Positions 9,567 through 16,914 of a stretch of 38,006 nucleotides of DNA are shown one piece after another. The stretch comes from Candidatus Sulfobium mesophilum. Lineage in GTDB: Bacteria > Nitrospirota > Thermodesulfovibrionia > Thermodesulfovibrionales > UBA6898. The position numbers and the translations under genes are program-made. The stretch is from NCBI GenBank assembly GCA_900302705.1, contig OUUY01000063.1, positions 1 through 38,006 of the forward strand, in the 5' to 3' direction. Numbering within the stretch: the first letter of the stretch is position 1; each line of letters opens with the position of its first letter. The notes beneath the pieces were generated by a model. That model was not told the origin of the DNA. It saw only the letters and a list, made by a program, of their open reading frames with translations, and did not search any database.

Positions 9567-9845
9567 CTAAGCCAGGGACACCCTCCTCTCCCTGGCAAAG
9601 TTTCTGATTATCATGGTGGCGGCAAAGAGCCTCTGGAGTTTTAGGTTTCTGCTCCGTATGGCAAGCACATCACGTGTTGGAAATTTTTCGGCCCTGATCT
9701 CATTTTGGACCTTGGATATCTCCAGATAGAAATCGCGCAATATTTCATGTTCAAAGGATTTCAGGAACAAAGGATTTACCACAACATATCCCTCTGCAAT
9801 ATCGCGGATAATGGCCTTTAAACTCTTTCCCCTGACTTCAGGCAT
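9567..9845 (-). CDS. Conserved-looking hypothetical protein downstream of tatC
   Basis: A small basic protein of 92 residues beginning MPEVRGKSLKAIIRDIAEGY. I do not recognise its family. It appears mostly alpha-helical, soluble, with no cysteine and no signal peptide, and its C-terminus is Arg-rich. ATG 9845 is preferred over an upstream in-frame start at 9893 because it overlaps the tatC stop by 8 nt (ATGCCTGA), an arrangement repeated throughout this window, while the longer version would run 56 nt into tatC. It lies between tatC and the HEAT gene in one probable operon. Export-related and HEAT-partner roles are both only guesses from position. Confidence 0.65.
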   Translation of the reverse strand: MPEVRGKSLKAIIRDIAEGYVVVNPLFLKSFEHEILRDFYLEISKVQNEIRAEKFPTRDVLAIRSRNLKLQRLFAATMIIRNFARERRVSLA

Positions 9846-10608
9846 CCTTCTTCTTCCTGTACAATAATCTCGATAGTAGTATACCAATTTCATAAAGAAT
9901 TATTATAGGAACCGCCATAAGCGTCTGATTGAAAGCGTCAGGCGTGGGTGTAAGTATGGCCCCGGCAATGAAAGCAAAAAGCACTGCAAATTTTCTATTC
10001 TTTGCAAGCATCGCGGGAGTCACTATCCCCAGCCGGGTTAGAAAAATAATCGCAAGCGGCAGTTCAAAGATAGCGCCGAAGGCAAGCACAAACTTCAGGC
10101 AGAAATCGACATAGCTGCCAACGGACAGCATTGGCGTCATGTTCTGGGTCTTATATCCCAGCAGGAAAGTTATCGCAAACGGAAGCACTATAATAAAACA
10201 GAAGGACGCGCCTATGACAAACAATGTAGTGGCAAGGAAAACGAAAGGCAATACATACTTCCTTTCGTTAGCGAGAAGGCCTGGGGAGATAAAACGCCAA
10301 AGCTGATAAAAGATCACCGGAAGAGAGAGAATCAGGGCTGCCACAAGAGAAACCTTGAGATGCATCCAAAATGCCTCTGCAGGCGCAAGGAAAACAAGAG
10401 GTGCAGCTGTCTTCTTGACTATCTGAAAATGGGGAGAATAGACACTTACTTTTAGTTCAGCCCTGAGGGGAAAGGTCACAACATCAAAGATCTTCTCGGA
10501 ATAATTGAAAACACCGACAAAAACGACAAATAAAGCCATGAGAGAAACCAAAATTCTCTTCCGAAGCTCGGTGAGGTGCTCTGTCAGGGGCATCTTGGAG
10601 TCTTCCAA
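9838..10608 (-). CDS. tatC: Twin-arginine translocase subunit TatC
   Basis: Integral inner-membrane receptor of the Tat pathway, which exports folded, often cofactor-bearing proteins with RR signal peptides. The 256-residue product starts MEDSKMPLTEHLTELRKRI, the cytoplasmic signature that contacts signal peptides, followed by six hydrophobic segments. The TTG start at 10608 is preferred to the ATG five codons later because GGAGG lies 5 nt upstream of it. The TTG abuts the tatB stop codon directly. Its end overlaps the next small gene by 8 nt. No tatA is present next to it. Confidence 0.95.
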   Translation of the reverse strand: MEDSKMPLTEHLTELRKRILVSLMALFVVFVGVFNYSEKIFDVVTFPLRAELKVSVYSPHFQIVKKTAAPLVFLAPAEAFWMHLKVSLVAALILSLPVIFYQLWRFISPGLLANERKYVLPFVFLATTLFVIGASFCFIIVLPFAITFLLGYKTQNMTPMLSVGSYVDFCLKFVLAFGAIFELPLAIIFLTRLGIVTPAMLAKNRKFAVLFAFIAGAILTPTPDAFNQTLMAVPIIILYEIGILLSRLLYRKKKDA

Positions 10609-10878
10609 TTATCCCTCCCTCTTCTCATCACCGGAGACATTTCCGTCTTTGCTCTTCGCATCATCTACCTTCTGGGTCGTCTCCGTCTCTCCGCCGGTCT
10701 TCATCTCGGACTCATGAAACTCTCTCTCCATCTGTGTCCTCGCAGTTTGAATACTCTTGCCGATCTCGCCAAACCATCTTCCCATGGTTCTGGCGACTTC
10801 GGGAAGTCTTTCCGGCCCGAAGACAAGCAATGCAACCAGGAAGATAATTACGAGTTCCTGTAATCCAATATCAAACAA
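10609..10878 (-). CDS. tatB: Sec-independent translocase subunit TatB
   Basis: An 89-residue membrane-anchored Tat component that forms the substrate receptor complex with TatC. It has one N-terminal transmembrane helix, the hinge FGPERLPEVAR and an amphipathic helix, followed by a short hydrophilic tail. The MFDIG start and Glu8 favour TatB; TatA usually has a polar Gln or similar residue there. Since no separate TatA is visible here, a dual TatA/TatB role cannot be excluded. The start is TTG at 10878, with only a weak upstream AGG. It follows the barrel gene by 32 nt and touches tatC with no gap. Confidence 0.88.
   Translation of the reverse strand: MFDIGLQELVIIFLVALLVFGPERLPEVARTMGRWFGEIGKSIQTARTQMEREFHESEMKTGGETETTQKVDDAKSKDGNVSGDEKREG
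10614..10618 (-). promoter_or_regulatory. Shine-Dalgarno site fixing the TTG start of tatC
   Basis: On the minus strand GGAGG ends 5 nt before TTG 10608 and lies inside the last codons of tatB. The in-frame ATG at 10593 has no comparable site. Confidence 0.6.
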
Positions 10879-10910
10879 TGCAAGTACCTGCCAAGAAAGA
10901 TGAAGGAGGG

Positions 10911-11693
10911 CTATTCTTCTTCAATAATCTTCTTTATCTCCTTCTTCTCATGCGGAGGTGTGTAGCTTAGCGATAACATGATCCGGTATTCGGGCGATCT
11001 TTGTTTCAGGTCCGTTCCGATACCCAGTGTTGTATAGATAGAATCAGTGGTTTTAATTCTATACCCAAAGCGGGCCTCGATCTGGTCGTACTCATTTGTG
11101 AAATGGTTCTTTCTCACAAGAAGTTCACCGAGCATCTTGAAATTGTGGGCAGCCGAAAACTCTATGCCGCCCAGAAAAGTAATTTCGTCCGCCAGGCTTC
11201 CCTTACCAGGCCTTTCATAAAAAAAATTGAAATGCCCCTTAAAGGGTCCGACCCTCTTGCTCAAAATGAAACCTATCCCGTATCTGCCCTTGGTGCCGAA
11301 CTCCTCACGGCCACTGTTAATAGAGGCATTAATCACATAGGCGAGTGATGGTCCGTATTTCCCTTCATCATAAAACCTGTGCTTGAATCCGACAGCGATG
11401 TCTTCCATTCCATCAGTAGTTGTATTGAAATTATAAATATAAGGGATGGTGATATTGAGCTCGATGGAGTCTGTAATGCCATAGGCGCTCCTTAGACTGA
11501 AGCGATAGAAATCAGGATCTTTAGATTTGTCAAAACCCACCTCAGCGGCAACTTTATTCTTGGGAAGACTCTCTGTACTGAATGTGGAAAAGATACTGTT
11601 TGGTGCAACCGGCTGAAGACCTGAAACATCGAAAGCAAAACACGGCGCTGAAAAAAAAACTGTCACTATTATGAGAAGAAAGGCTCTGTTCAT
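10911..11693 (-). CDS. Predicted outer-membrane beta-barrel protein
   Basis: The 260-residue protein starts with a clear signal peptide (MNRAFLLIIVTVFFSAPCFA, cleavage about residue 20). The rest is a run of amphipathic strands alternating with short polar turns (for example SIELNITIPYIYNF, GHFNFFYERPG), typical of small outer-membrane barrels. The barrel appears to end at YRIMLSLSYTPP and is followed by an unusual charged tail (EKKEIKKIIEEE), so the terminal aromatic used for Bam recognition is not at the very end. ATG 11693 is preferred to an upstream TTG (11720) because it starts the signal peptide and fits the promoter. The substrate is unknown. It appears to lead the tatBC operon. Confidence 0.75.
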   Translation of the reverse strand: MNRAFLLIIVTVFFSAPCFAFDVSGLQPVAPNSIFSTFSTESLPKNKVAAEVGFDKSKDPDFYRFSLRSAYGITDSIELNITIPYIYNFNTTTDGMEDIAVGFKHRFYDEGKYGPSLAYVINASINSGREEFGTKGRYGIGFILSKRVGPFKGHFNFFYERPGKGSLADEITFLGGIEFSAAHNFKMLGELLVRKNHFTNEYDQIEARFGYRIKTTDSIYTTLGIGTDLKQRSPEYRIMLSLSYTPPHEKKEIKKIIEEE

Positions 11694-11701
11694 CACTAGA
11701 A

Positions 11702-11730
11702 AAAATAGCAGAAAATACAAAGACTGTCAA
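11702..11730 (-). promoter_or_regulatory. Strong sigma70 promoter of barrel-tatBC unit, predicted leaderless
   Basis: On the minus strand a perfect TTGACA (11730-11725) is followed after 17 nt by TATTTT (11707-11702), which is preceded by TGC (extended -10). Transcription would start near 11695, two nt before the ATG at 11693, and no Shine-Dalgarno exists. Confidence 0.7.
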
Positions 11731-11771
11731 TGAAACCCCGCTTATCCTATGTATGCATTAATCACGTTTCA

Positions 11772-11822
11772 TTGACAAGCTGCAGATTTTAACACTATAA
11801 TGTCACTACATTTCATAGGAGG
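11772..11822 (+). promoter_or_regulatory. trxA promoter and Shine-Dalgarno
   Basis: TTGACA at 11772-11777 and TATAAT at 11796-11801 have an 18-nt spacer; transcription should start near 11808. AGGAGG at 11817-11822 lies 6 nt before the ATG at 11829. It is back to back with the divergent barrel-gene promoter (TTGACA elements 41 nt apart). Confidence 0.75.
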
Positions 11823-11828
11823 TATTTT

Positions 11829-12161
11829 ATGGCTGAAGGAGTTAATGACGTTACCGCCGCTACGTGGGAGCAGGAAGTTTTGGGTGAAAACGGACTTGTG
11901 CTTATCGATTTCTGGGCGGTGTGGTGCGGCCCCTGCCGCATGATAGCGCCGACAGTAGAGGAACTGGCCAGAGAATACGCCGGCAAAGTCAAGGTATTGA
12001 AATTAAATACGGACGAGAATCCTGAAATTGCCAGCCGCTATAAAATTATGGGAATTCCAACGCTTATGTTCTTCAAGGGTGGGCAAAAAGTGGATCAGAT
12101 TGTCGGTGCTGTACCAAAGCCCCAGCTTAAGGCAAAACTCGATTCACTGATTAATGCCTGA
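11829..12161 (+). CDS. trxA: Thioredoxin
   Basis: Cytoplasmic dithiol reductant of 110 residues, the usual length. The active site WCGPC is at 32-36 in the [14 protein letters not shown] context, and the cis-proline loop is GIPTLMFF. It is transcribed from a consensus promoter with a strong Shine-Dalgarno and diverges from the outer-membrane barrel gene. It is followed after 71 nt by a second, membrane-anchored thioredoxin-fold protein, so cytoplasmic and periplasmic thiol enzymes are adjacent here. Confidence 0.96.
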   Translation: MAEGVNDVTAATWEQEVLGENGLVLIDFWAVWCGPCRMIAPTVEELAREYAGKVKVLKLNTDENPEIASRYKIMGIPTLMFFKGGQKVDQIVGAVPKPQLKAKLDSLINA

Positions 12162-12232
12162 AAACCTTCATCGTTTTTCAGACTCAGTCTGTAATTTCAA
12201 TTTGCTCTAATTACGTTTCCGGGGTGTGGTTT

Positions 12233-12748
12233 GTGAAAAGATTATTATTTATCTTGTTTCTTCTCGCTGCTTTCTGTCTTGCGGCGTGCAAAGGGGGTGA
12301 CGGCAGGCAGCCCTCTGCTGCAAAGACTGCCGGAGTAGCTCCCGATTTCGTTTTAAGGGACATTACGGGCAATAAGGTACAACTGTCCCAGTACAGAGGG
12401 AAGATCATCGTATTGGAGTTTTGGGCTACATGGTGTCCGCCCTGCAAGGCGACAGTTCCGGAGTTGATTGCTCTACAGGATAAGTATGCAGCCAAGGGAC
12501 TAGTGGTGGTGGGGATAGCTCTCGATGAAGGCGAAGGTTCTCAGTCTAAAGTGTCGGCTTTTTCGAAGGGGCACAAGATAAATTATCCTCTCCTGCTGGG
12601 AGACGAAAATGTCTCCAAGTCCTATGGTGTTTTCAGTATACCGGCGACCTTTCTTATCGGCAGGGATCAAAAAATCATCACGGCCTACAAGGGCTATGTT
12701 GACGGTCTTGAGGGCCTCTTATCTAAAGAGATAGACAAAAACATATAA
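12233..12748 (+). CDS. TlpA/ResA-type thioredoxin-fold lipoprotein
   Basis: Predicted periplasmic thiol-disulfide reductase tethered by a lipid anchor. From GTG 12233 the 171 residues begin with a lipoprotein signal peptide ending LAAC (Cys19). The redox motif WCPPC (67-71) lies in EFWATWCPPCK, and SIPATF provides the cis-proline. An AhpC/TSA-like N-terminal part (APDFVLRDITG) is typical of TlpA and ResA, which reduce cytochrome c or CuA-site apoproteins; the actual client is unknown. An alternative GTG at 12224 adds three residues; 12233 has GGGG 8 nt upstream and gives the more standard signal peptide. The gene is 5 nt from ffh. Confidence 0.88.
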   Translation: MKRLLFILFLLAAFCLAACKGGDGRQPSAAKTAGVAPDFVLRDITGNKVQLSQYRGKIIVLEFWATWCPPCKATVPELIALQDKYAAKGLVVVGIALDEGEGSQSKVSAFSKGHKINYPLLLGDENVSKSYGVFSIPATFLIGRDQKIITAYKGYVDGLEGLLSKEIDKNI

Positions 12749-12753
12749 TATCC

Positions 12754-14073
12754 ATGTTCGAAAATATCAGCGAAAAATTAGATTCTATACTAAGGAAGTT
12801 AAAGGGGAAAGGTCTGCTTACGGCTGAGGACGTCGAGACAGCGATGAAAGAGATCAGACTTGCCCTGCTTGAAGCAGACGTAAATTTCAAGGTAGTCAAG
12901 GATCTGATAGAGAGCATCAAGTCGAAGGCCGTCGGTGAAGAAGTACTCGAGAGTCTTACCCCGGGTCAACAGGTAGTCAAGATCGTTAACACAGAACTCT
13001 GTGAACTTCTGGGAAGGTCGCAGAGCAAAATTGCACTTTCACCAAACCCCCCAACCGTGATAATGATGATAGGGCTGCAGGGGTCGGGCAAAACGACCAC
13101 TTCTGCAAAGCTGGCCAGGCTTTTTAAAAAGGAAGGAAGAAGACCATTACTTGTAGCATGTGATCTGCAAAGACCGGCTGCGATCGAACAACTGCGTACA
13201 CTTGCCAGACAGCTTGAAGTAGGCATTTACTCTTCCCTGGACACAAAAGACCCCGTTGCAGTTGCACTTGAGTCGCTTGATAAAGCAAAAGTTGAGGCAA
13301 ATGATATAGTTATAATTGACACAGCCGGCAGACTTCACATAGACGAGTCGCTGATGCTCGAGCTGAAAAATATCAAGGAAAAGGTCGCGCCGAAAGAAAC
13401 ACTTCTCGTTGCGGACTCAATGACAGGCCAGGATGCGGTCACAATCGCAAAACATTTCAACGAGCAAATAGGAATAGACGGCATTATCCTTACCAAAATG
13501 GACGGAGATGCGAGGGGCGGGGCCGCTTTGTCTATCAGGGCGGTCACGCAGAAACCGATTAAGTTTATCGGGGTTGGCGAGAAGATCGATATGCTCGAAC
13601 CTTTTTATCCCGACAGAATAGCATCGAGAATACTCGGAATGGGCGACATGCTGAGCTTAATCGAACAGGCCCAGCAGTCTTTCGACCAGAGAGAGGCAGA
13701 AACTCTTCAGAAAAGGATATTAGAGGATTCATTCACGTTCGATGATTTAAGGGAACAGTTGAAAAAGATCAGAAGCATGGGACCCCTTGAAAGTATTTTG
13801 GGGATGATCCCTGGTTTTAGTAAGATCAAAAACGTAAACGTAGATGAAAGGGAATTTGTCAAGATCGAGGCCATAATTAATTCCATGACGCTGAAGGAAA
13901 AGACGAATCACAACCTTCTCAACGGAAGCAGGAGAAAGAGAATCGCCTCAGGCAGTGGGACCAGTGTCGCTGATGTAAACAGGGTCATAAAACAATATGT
14001 GGAACTGAAGAAGATGCTTAAGATGTTTAAGGGCAAGAAAAACCTTAAACTTCCGAAGATGTTTCCATTTTGA
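12754..14073 (+). CDS. ffh: Signal recognition particle GTPase Ffh
   Basis: SRP54 homologue that binds 4.5S RNA and hydrophobic signal sequences and docks with FtsY for cotranslational membrane insertion. The 439 residues comprise the N domain (1-90), the G domain with [15 protein letters not shown] (G1), [17 protein letters not shown] (G3) and [10 protein letters not shown] (G4), and the M domain with [13 protein letters not shown], which contacts SRP RNA. Length is normal. Position just before rpsP is common in many bacteria. No clear Shine-Dalgarno precedes the ATG, which lies 5 nt after the preceding stop; translational coupling is likely. No SRP RNA gene was seen in the window. Confidence 0.97.
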   Translation: MFENISEKLDSILRKLKGKGLLTAEDVETAMKEIRLALLEADVNFKVVKDLIESIKSKAVGEEVLESLTPGQQVVKIVNTELCELLGRSQSKIALSPNPPTVIMMIGLQGSGKTTTSAKLARLFKKEGRRPLLVACDLQRPAAIEQLRTLARQLEVGIYSSLDTKDPVAVALESLDKAKVEANDIVIIDTAGRLHIDESLMLELKNIKEKVAPKETLLVADSMTGQDAVTIAKHFNEQIGIDGIILTKMDGDARGGAALSIRAVTQKPIKFIGVGEKIDMLEPFYPDRIASRILGMGDMLSLIEQAQQSFDQREAETLQKRILEDSFTFDDLREQLKKIRSMGPLESILGMIPGFSKIKNVNVDEREFVKIEAIINSMTLKEKTNHNLLNGSRRKRIASGSGTSVADVNRVIKQYVELKKMLKMFKGKKNLKLPKMFPF

Positions 14074-14122
14074 CCGGCTTTACTTTACAAACCGCAATAT
14101 ATTAAAATTTCCCATAATTTAT

Positions 14123-14128
14123 AGGAGG
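14123..14128 (+). promoter_or_regulatory. Shine-Dalgarno fixing TTG start of rpsP
   Basis: AGGAGG is spaced 6 nt from TTG 14135. No ATG or GTG in frame lies nearby, so this site decides the start of ribosomal protein S16. Confidence 0.75.
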
Positions 14129-14134
14129 TGTTTT

Positions 14135-14371
14135 TTGGTAAAAATCAGATTGACAAGGTTGGGAGCTCATAAAAAACCGTTTTACAGGCTTATCGTAGCA
14201 GATTCAAAGGCGAGAAGAGACGGTCCTTTCATCGAGATCCTCGGAACATATGATCCTCTTAAGGAGCCTTCTGAAATCAAGATAGACCTGGAGAAAGCCA
14301 AGTATTGGTTGCAGAAAGGGGCGCAGGCTACGGACACCGCGAAGAAACTGATGCAAAAGGCTGGCTTATAG
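14135..14371 (+). CDS. rpsP: 30S ribosomal protein S16
   Basis: Small-subunit assembly protein that binds 16S rRNA. The 78 residues start [19 protein letters not shown] and contain [14 protein letters not shown], both family signatures. It initiates at TTG behind a strong AGGAGG. It heads the conserved translation block rpsP-khpA-rimM-trmD-rplS, 61 nt after ffh. Confidence 0.97.
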   Translation: MVKIRLTRLGAHKKPFYRLIVADSKARRDGPFIEILGTYDPLKEPSEIKIDLEKAKYWLQKGAQATDTAKKLMQKAGL

Positions 14372-14399
14372 GCCGTCATTTTTCATACGGAGGTGGAAC

Positions 14400-14630
14400 A
14401 TGAAAGAATTGGTCGAGAGGATGGCGAAGGCATTGGTGGACAAACCTGAAGATGTTGTTGTAAATGAAATCGATGGAGAAAAAACTACGGTGTATGAGCT
14501 GAAGGTTGCATCGACTGATCTGGGGAAGGTTATAGGAAAACAGGGGAAAACCGCCCGCGCAATGAGGACTATCCTCAGCGCCTCCGGCACTAAGATCGGA
14601 AAACGCTGCGTACTCGAAATTCTCGAATAA
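14400..14630 (+). CDS. khpA: KH-domain RNA-binding protein KhpA
   Basis: Small cytoplasmic RNA-binding protein of 76 residues consisting of one type II KH domain. The RNA-contact loop is [18 protein letters not shown], with the GxxG element GKQG. KhpA usually forms a dimer with KhpB/Jag and affects cell division and RNA metabolism in Gram-positives; in Gram-negatives its role is less clear. The start ATG has GGAGG 6 nt upstream. It lies in its usual place between rpsP and rimM. Confidence 0.93.
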   Translation: MKELVERMAKALVDKPEDVVVNEIDGEKTTVYELKVASTDLGKVIGKQGKTARAMRTILSASGTKIGKRCVLEILE

Positions 14631-14686
14631 TTCCGCCGAAAGGGTCGGGGGTAAGCAGACCGCCTAACACCGCTTTAGCGAAAATC

Positions 14687-15157
14687 TTGAAAGAATGGGG
14701 GGTAAGGGGAGAAATGAAGGCCCTTCCCCTCTCAGAAAAGTTCACCTTACTTAAGCCGGATGAAATTGTTTACCTTCATTTCGACGGCGCTGTTCAAAGG
14801 TTCTCAGTAAAATCCCTGCGGAAATTAAATAACTGCTTTGCGGTCTCATTTAATGAGATTACGGTCAGGGAAGTTGCTTCGGTCTACCGCGGCGCTCTCC
14901 TAAGTCGCCTTGGGGATTCGGAAGAATTGCGAGAAGGGGAGTTCCGTTACGAACAGATAATAGGTCTCTCTGCAGTTTCTGCCAGCGGAGACATCGGCGT
15001 CGTAGTTGACATATTTGAAACTACAGCTCACGATGTCTATGTTATCAAAAAGGATGAGAAAGAATATTTGATACCCGCAGTTAAGGAATTCATATTAGAT
15101 ATTCAACTGGATGAAAAGAAAATTATCATCAGGGAAATGAAAGGTCTGTTCGAATAA
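14687..15157 (+). CDS. rimM: 16S rRNA processing protein RimM, start uncertain
   Basis: Assembly factor for the 30S head that binds S19 and helps 16S maturation. The sequence has the RimM beta-barrel motif WGVRGEMKALPL, then a C-terminal PRC-barrel domain (GDIGVVVDIFETTAHDVYVIK, ending YLIPAVKEFILDID-like strand). The only standard start, TTG 14687, gives 156 residues and cuts off the first beta strand, which is encoded in frame just upstream as TALAKIL. The frame is open back to 14594 with no ATG, GTG or TTG; the best alternatives are ATT at 14630, touching the khpA stop (TAATT), or a sequence error. ATT would give 175 residues, near the family norm. It lies 1 nt from trmD. Confidence 0.85.
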   Translation: MKEWGVRGEMKALPLSEKFTLLKPDEIVYLHFDGAVQRFSVKSLRKLNNCFAVSFNEITVREVASVYRGALLSRLGDSEELREGEFRYEQIIGLSAVSASGDIGVVVDIFETTAHDVYVIKKDEKEYLIPAVKEFILDIQLDEKKIIIREMKGLFE

Positions 15158-15158
15158 G

Positions 15159-15896
15159 ATGACGTTTAGCATCGTAACGATTTTCCCCGATATGGTCCAT
15201 GCCTATTTAAATGCAAGTATTATGAAGCGGGCAATCAAAAGCGGCGTCATAAATGTGGCTGTCCATAACCTGCGGGACTATACGTTGGACAAACACAAGA
15301 GTGTCGATGATTACCCTTACGGCGGCGGAGCAGGCATGGTTATGAAGGCAGAACCTTTTTTTATGATAACGGAGAAACTCTGGCCTGAAAAAGAGAGTCG
15401 AAAGATAATTCTACTGAGCCCTCAGGGACGGTTGTTCGATCAGGAAGCGGCAGAGACGCTTTCAGGGGAACAAAGAGAAATTGTTTTTTTTTGCGGAAGA
15501 TATGAGGCTATAGACGAAAGAGTAAAGGAACAATTGGTGGATGAGGAAATCTCCATTGGCAATTATGTTTTAACTGGCGGAGAACTGCCGGCTTTGGTTA
15601 TAATAGACGTCATCTCGCGACTGGTTCCCGGAGTGCTGGGCGACAGCCGCTCCTTTGAAGAGGACTCATTCACGTGTGGTTTGCTCGACTATCCTCATTA
15701 TACGAGGCCGGAGTTCTTCAGGGGCATGGAGGTGCCGGGTGTACTTTTATCCGGCAACCACAGCGAGATCAGGAAGTGGCGTAAGAAACAGTCGTTAAAA
15801 GCGACTCTTGAAAAAAGGCCGGAGCTTATCGATGCTTATTCTCTTGCTCCGGAGGATAAAGAAATATTGGACAAACTGAAGGAGGAAAGAAAATGA
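15159..15896 (+). CDS. trmD: tRNA (guanine-N1-)-methyltransferase TrmD
   Basis: SPOUT-class methyltransferase making m1G37 in tRNAs to prevent frameshifting. The 245 residues show the trefoil-knot SAM site: [30 protein letters not shown] and [27 protein letters not shown] stretch carries the catalytic-type acid, and [13 protein letters not shown] is the tRNA-side loop. The usual GRYEG reads GRYEA here, a small departure. The start is 1 nt after the rimM stop, and the end overlaps rplS by 4 nt (ATGA). Confidence 0.97.
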   Translation: MTFSIVTIFPDMVHAYLNASIMKRAIKSGVINVAVHNLRDYTLDKHKSVDDYPYGGGAGMVMKAEPFFMITEKLWPEKESRKIILLSPQGRLFDQEAAETLSGEQREIVFFCGRYEAIDERVKEQLVDEEISIGNYVLTGGELPALVIIDVISRLVPGVLGDSRSFEEDSFTCGLLDYPHYTRPEFFRGMEVPGVLLSGNHSEIRKWRKKQSLKATLEKRPELIDAYSLAPEDKEILDKLKEERK

Positions 15897-16240
15897 ACTT
15901 GGTCAGCGCAATCGAGGAAGGCTTCAAAAGAGACCTCGGAAAATTTAATATCGGTGACACGGTGAAGGTTTTCGTTAAGGTCGTGGAAGGGGATAAGGAG
16001 AGAATACAGCCTTTTCAGGGGGCTGTTATCGGCAGAAAGGGAAGCGGGACAAGGGCGATGTTTACTGTCCGCAAGGTTTCTTTCGGGGTCGGAGTGGAGA
16101 GGATTTTCCCTGTCTGTTCGCCGGTCGTCGACAGGGTCGAAGTCGTAAAAAGGGGAGATGTGAGGAAGGCAAAGCTCTATTATCTTCGCGGAAAGAAGGG
16201 CAAGTCTGCAAAGATAAAAGAAAAAGGGTTGTCGGAATAA
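15893..16240 (+). CDS. rplS: 50S ribosomal protein L19
   Basis: Large-subunit protein at the 30S-50S interface. The 115 residues include [31 protein letters not shown] and the conserved [12 protein letters not shown] and [19 protein letters not shown]. It starts at an ATGA overlap with trmD and has an upstream GGAGG inside the trmD end. It is followed by rnhB after 10 nt. Confidence 0.97.
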   Translation: MNLVSAIEEGFKRDLGKFNIGDTVKVFVKVVEGDKERIQPFQGAVIGRKGSGTRAMFTVRKVSFGVGVERIFPVCSPVVDRVEVVKRGDVRKAKLYYLRGKKGKSAKIKEKGLSE

Positions 16241-16250
16241 GGGTTTTGCT

Positions 16251-16859
16251 ATGGGCATATACCTTCATGATGCCAATCTAAGGCAGAAGGGGTATAGAAC
16301 AATTGCAGGTATTGACGAAGCCGGAAGAGGTCCCATTGCTGGGCCAGTAGTTGCAGCGTCAGTTGTTCTTTGCGATGAAATCAGGATTAGAGGGCTTCGT
16401 GACTCAAAAAAAGTCCCCGAGAAAGAGAGGGAGAGGCTGTTCTGGGATGTACTGTGTGCAGCTGTGGATATCGGCGTCGGAGTTGTGGAGCACGACGATA
16501 TTGACAGGCTAAATATTCTTCAGTCAACGAAGCTGGCCATGCAGCGGGCGCTTGAAGATCTGAAAATACCACCTGACATGCTTATTATCGACGCCGTCAC
16601 GCTGCCATTTGTGCCTATCAGACAGATATCTCCCTTTAAGGCCGAATCCAAAAGCGCATCTGTTGCAGCAGCATCTATTATCGCAAAATATGTCAGAGAC
16701 AGGATTATGCTTCATTATCATGAAATCTATCCGGAGTATAATTTCCTTAAACATAAGGGGTACGGCACGCGGGAACATCTTAGTCTGATACGGCTCCACG
16801 GTCCCTCTCCCATCCACAGGAAATCTTACGCAGGCGTGATGTCCCTTCCTCTGTTCTAA
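16251..16859 (+). CDS. rnhB: Ribonuclease HII
   Basis: Endonuclease that removes ribonucleotides from DNA and RNA-DNA hybrids. The 202-residue protein contains GIDEAGRGPIAGPVVAA with active-site D22-E23, D114 in LIIDAV, and AAASIIAKYVRDRIM with D150, giving the DEDD set. The C-terminal KGYGTREHLSLIRLHGPSPIHR stretch is diagnostic of type II. Position after rplS is common in Gram-negatives. The neighbouring yraN often found downstream is absent; a separate regulator gene follows. Confidence 0.96.
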   Translation: MGIYLHDANLRQKGYRTIAGIDEAGRGPIAGPVVAASVVLCDEIRIRGLRDSKKVPEKERERLFWDVLCAAVDIGVGVVEHDDIDRLNILQSTKLAMQRALEDLKIPPDMLIIDAVTLPFVPIRQISPFKAESKSASVAAASIIAKYVRDRIMLHYHEIYPEYNFLKHKGYGTREHLSLIRLHGPSPIHRKSYAGVMSLPLF

Positions 16860-16877
16860 TCCGGCTGATGTCTTTCG

Positions 16878-16906
16878 TTGAAATTATTATTAGGTATTTA
16901 TAAAAT
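16878..16906 (+). promoter_or_regulatory. Promoter of the DtxR-like gene, predicted leaderless
   Basis: TTGAAA (16878-16883), a 17-nt spacer and TAAAAT (16901-16906) precede ATG 16915 by 8 nt. Transcription would start near 16913. There is no Shine-Dalgarno. An alternative -10 reading is TATAAA at 16899-16904. Confidence 0.6.
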
Positions 16907-16914
16907 AAGTCACT

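Noticed and set aside
12158-12191. Overlapping hairpins after trxA (CTGAAAA/TTTTCAG and CAGACT/AGTCTG)
   Set aside because: AT-rich or with a one-base loop and no following T run; they exclude each other, and this is too weak for a terminator or attenuator call.
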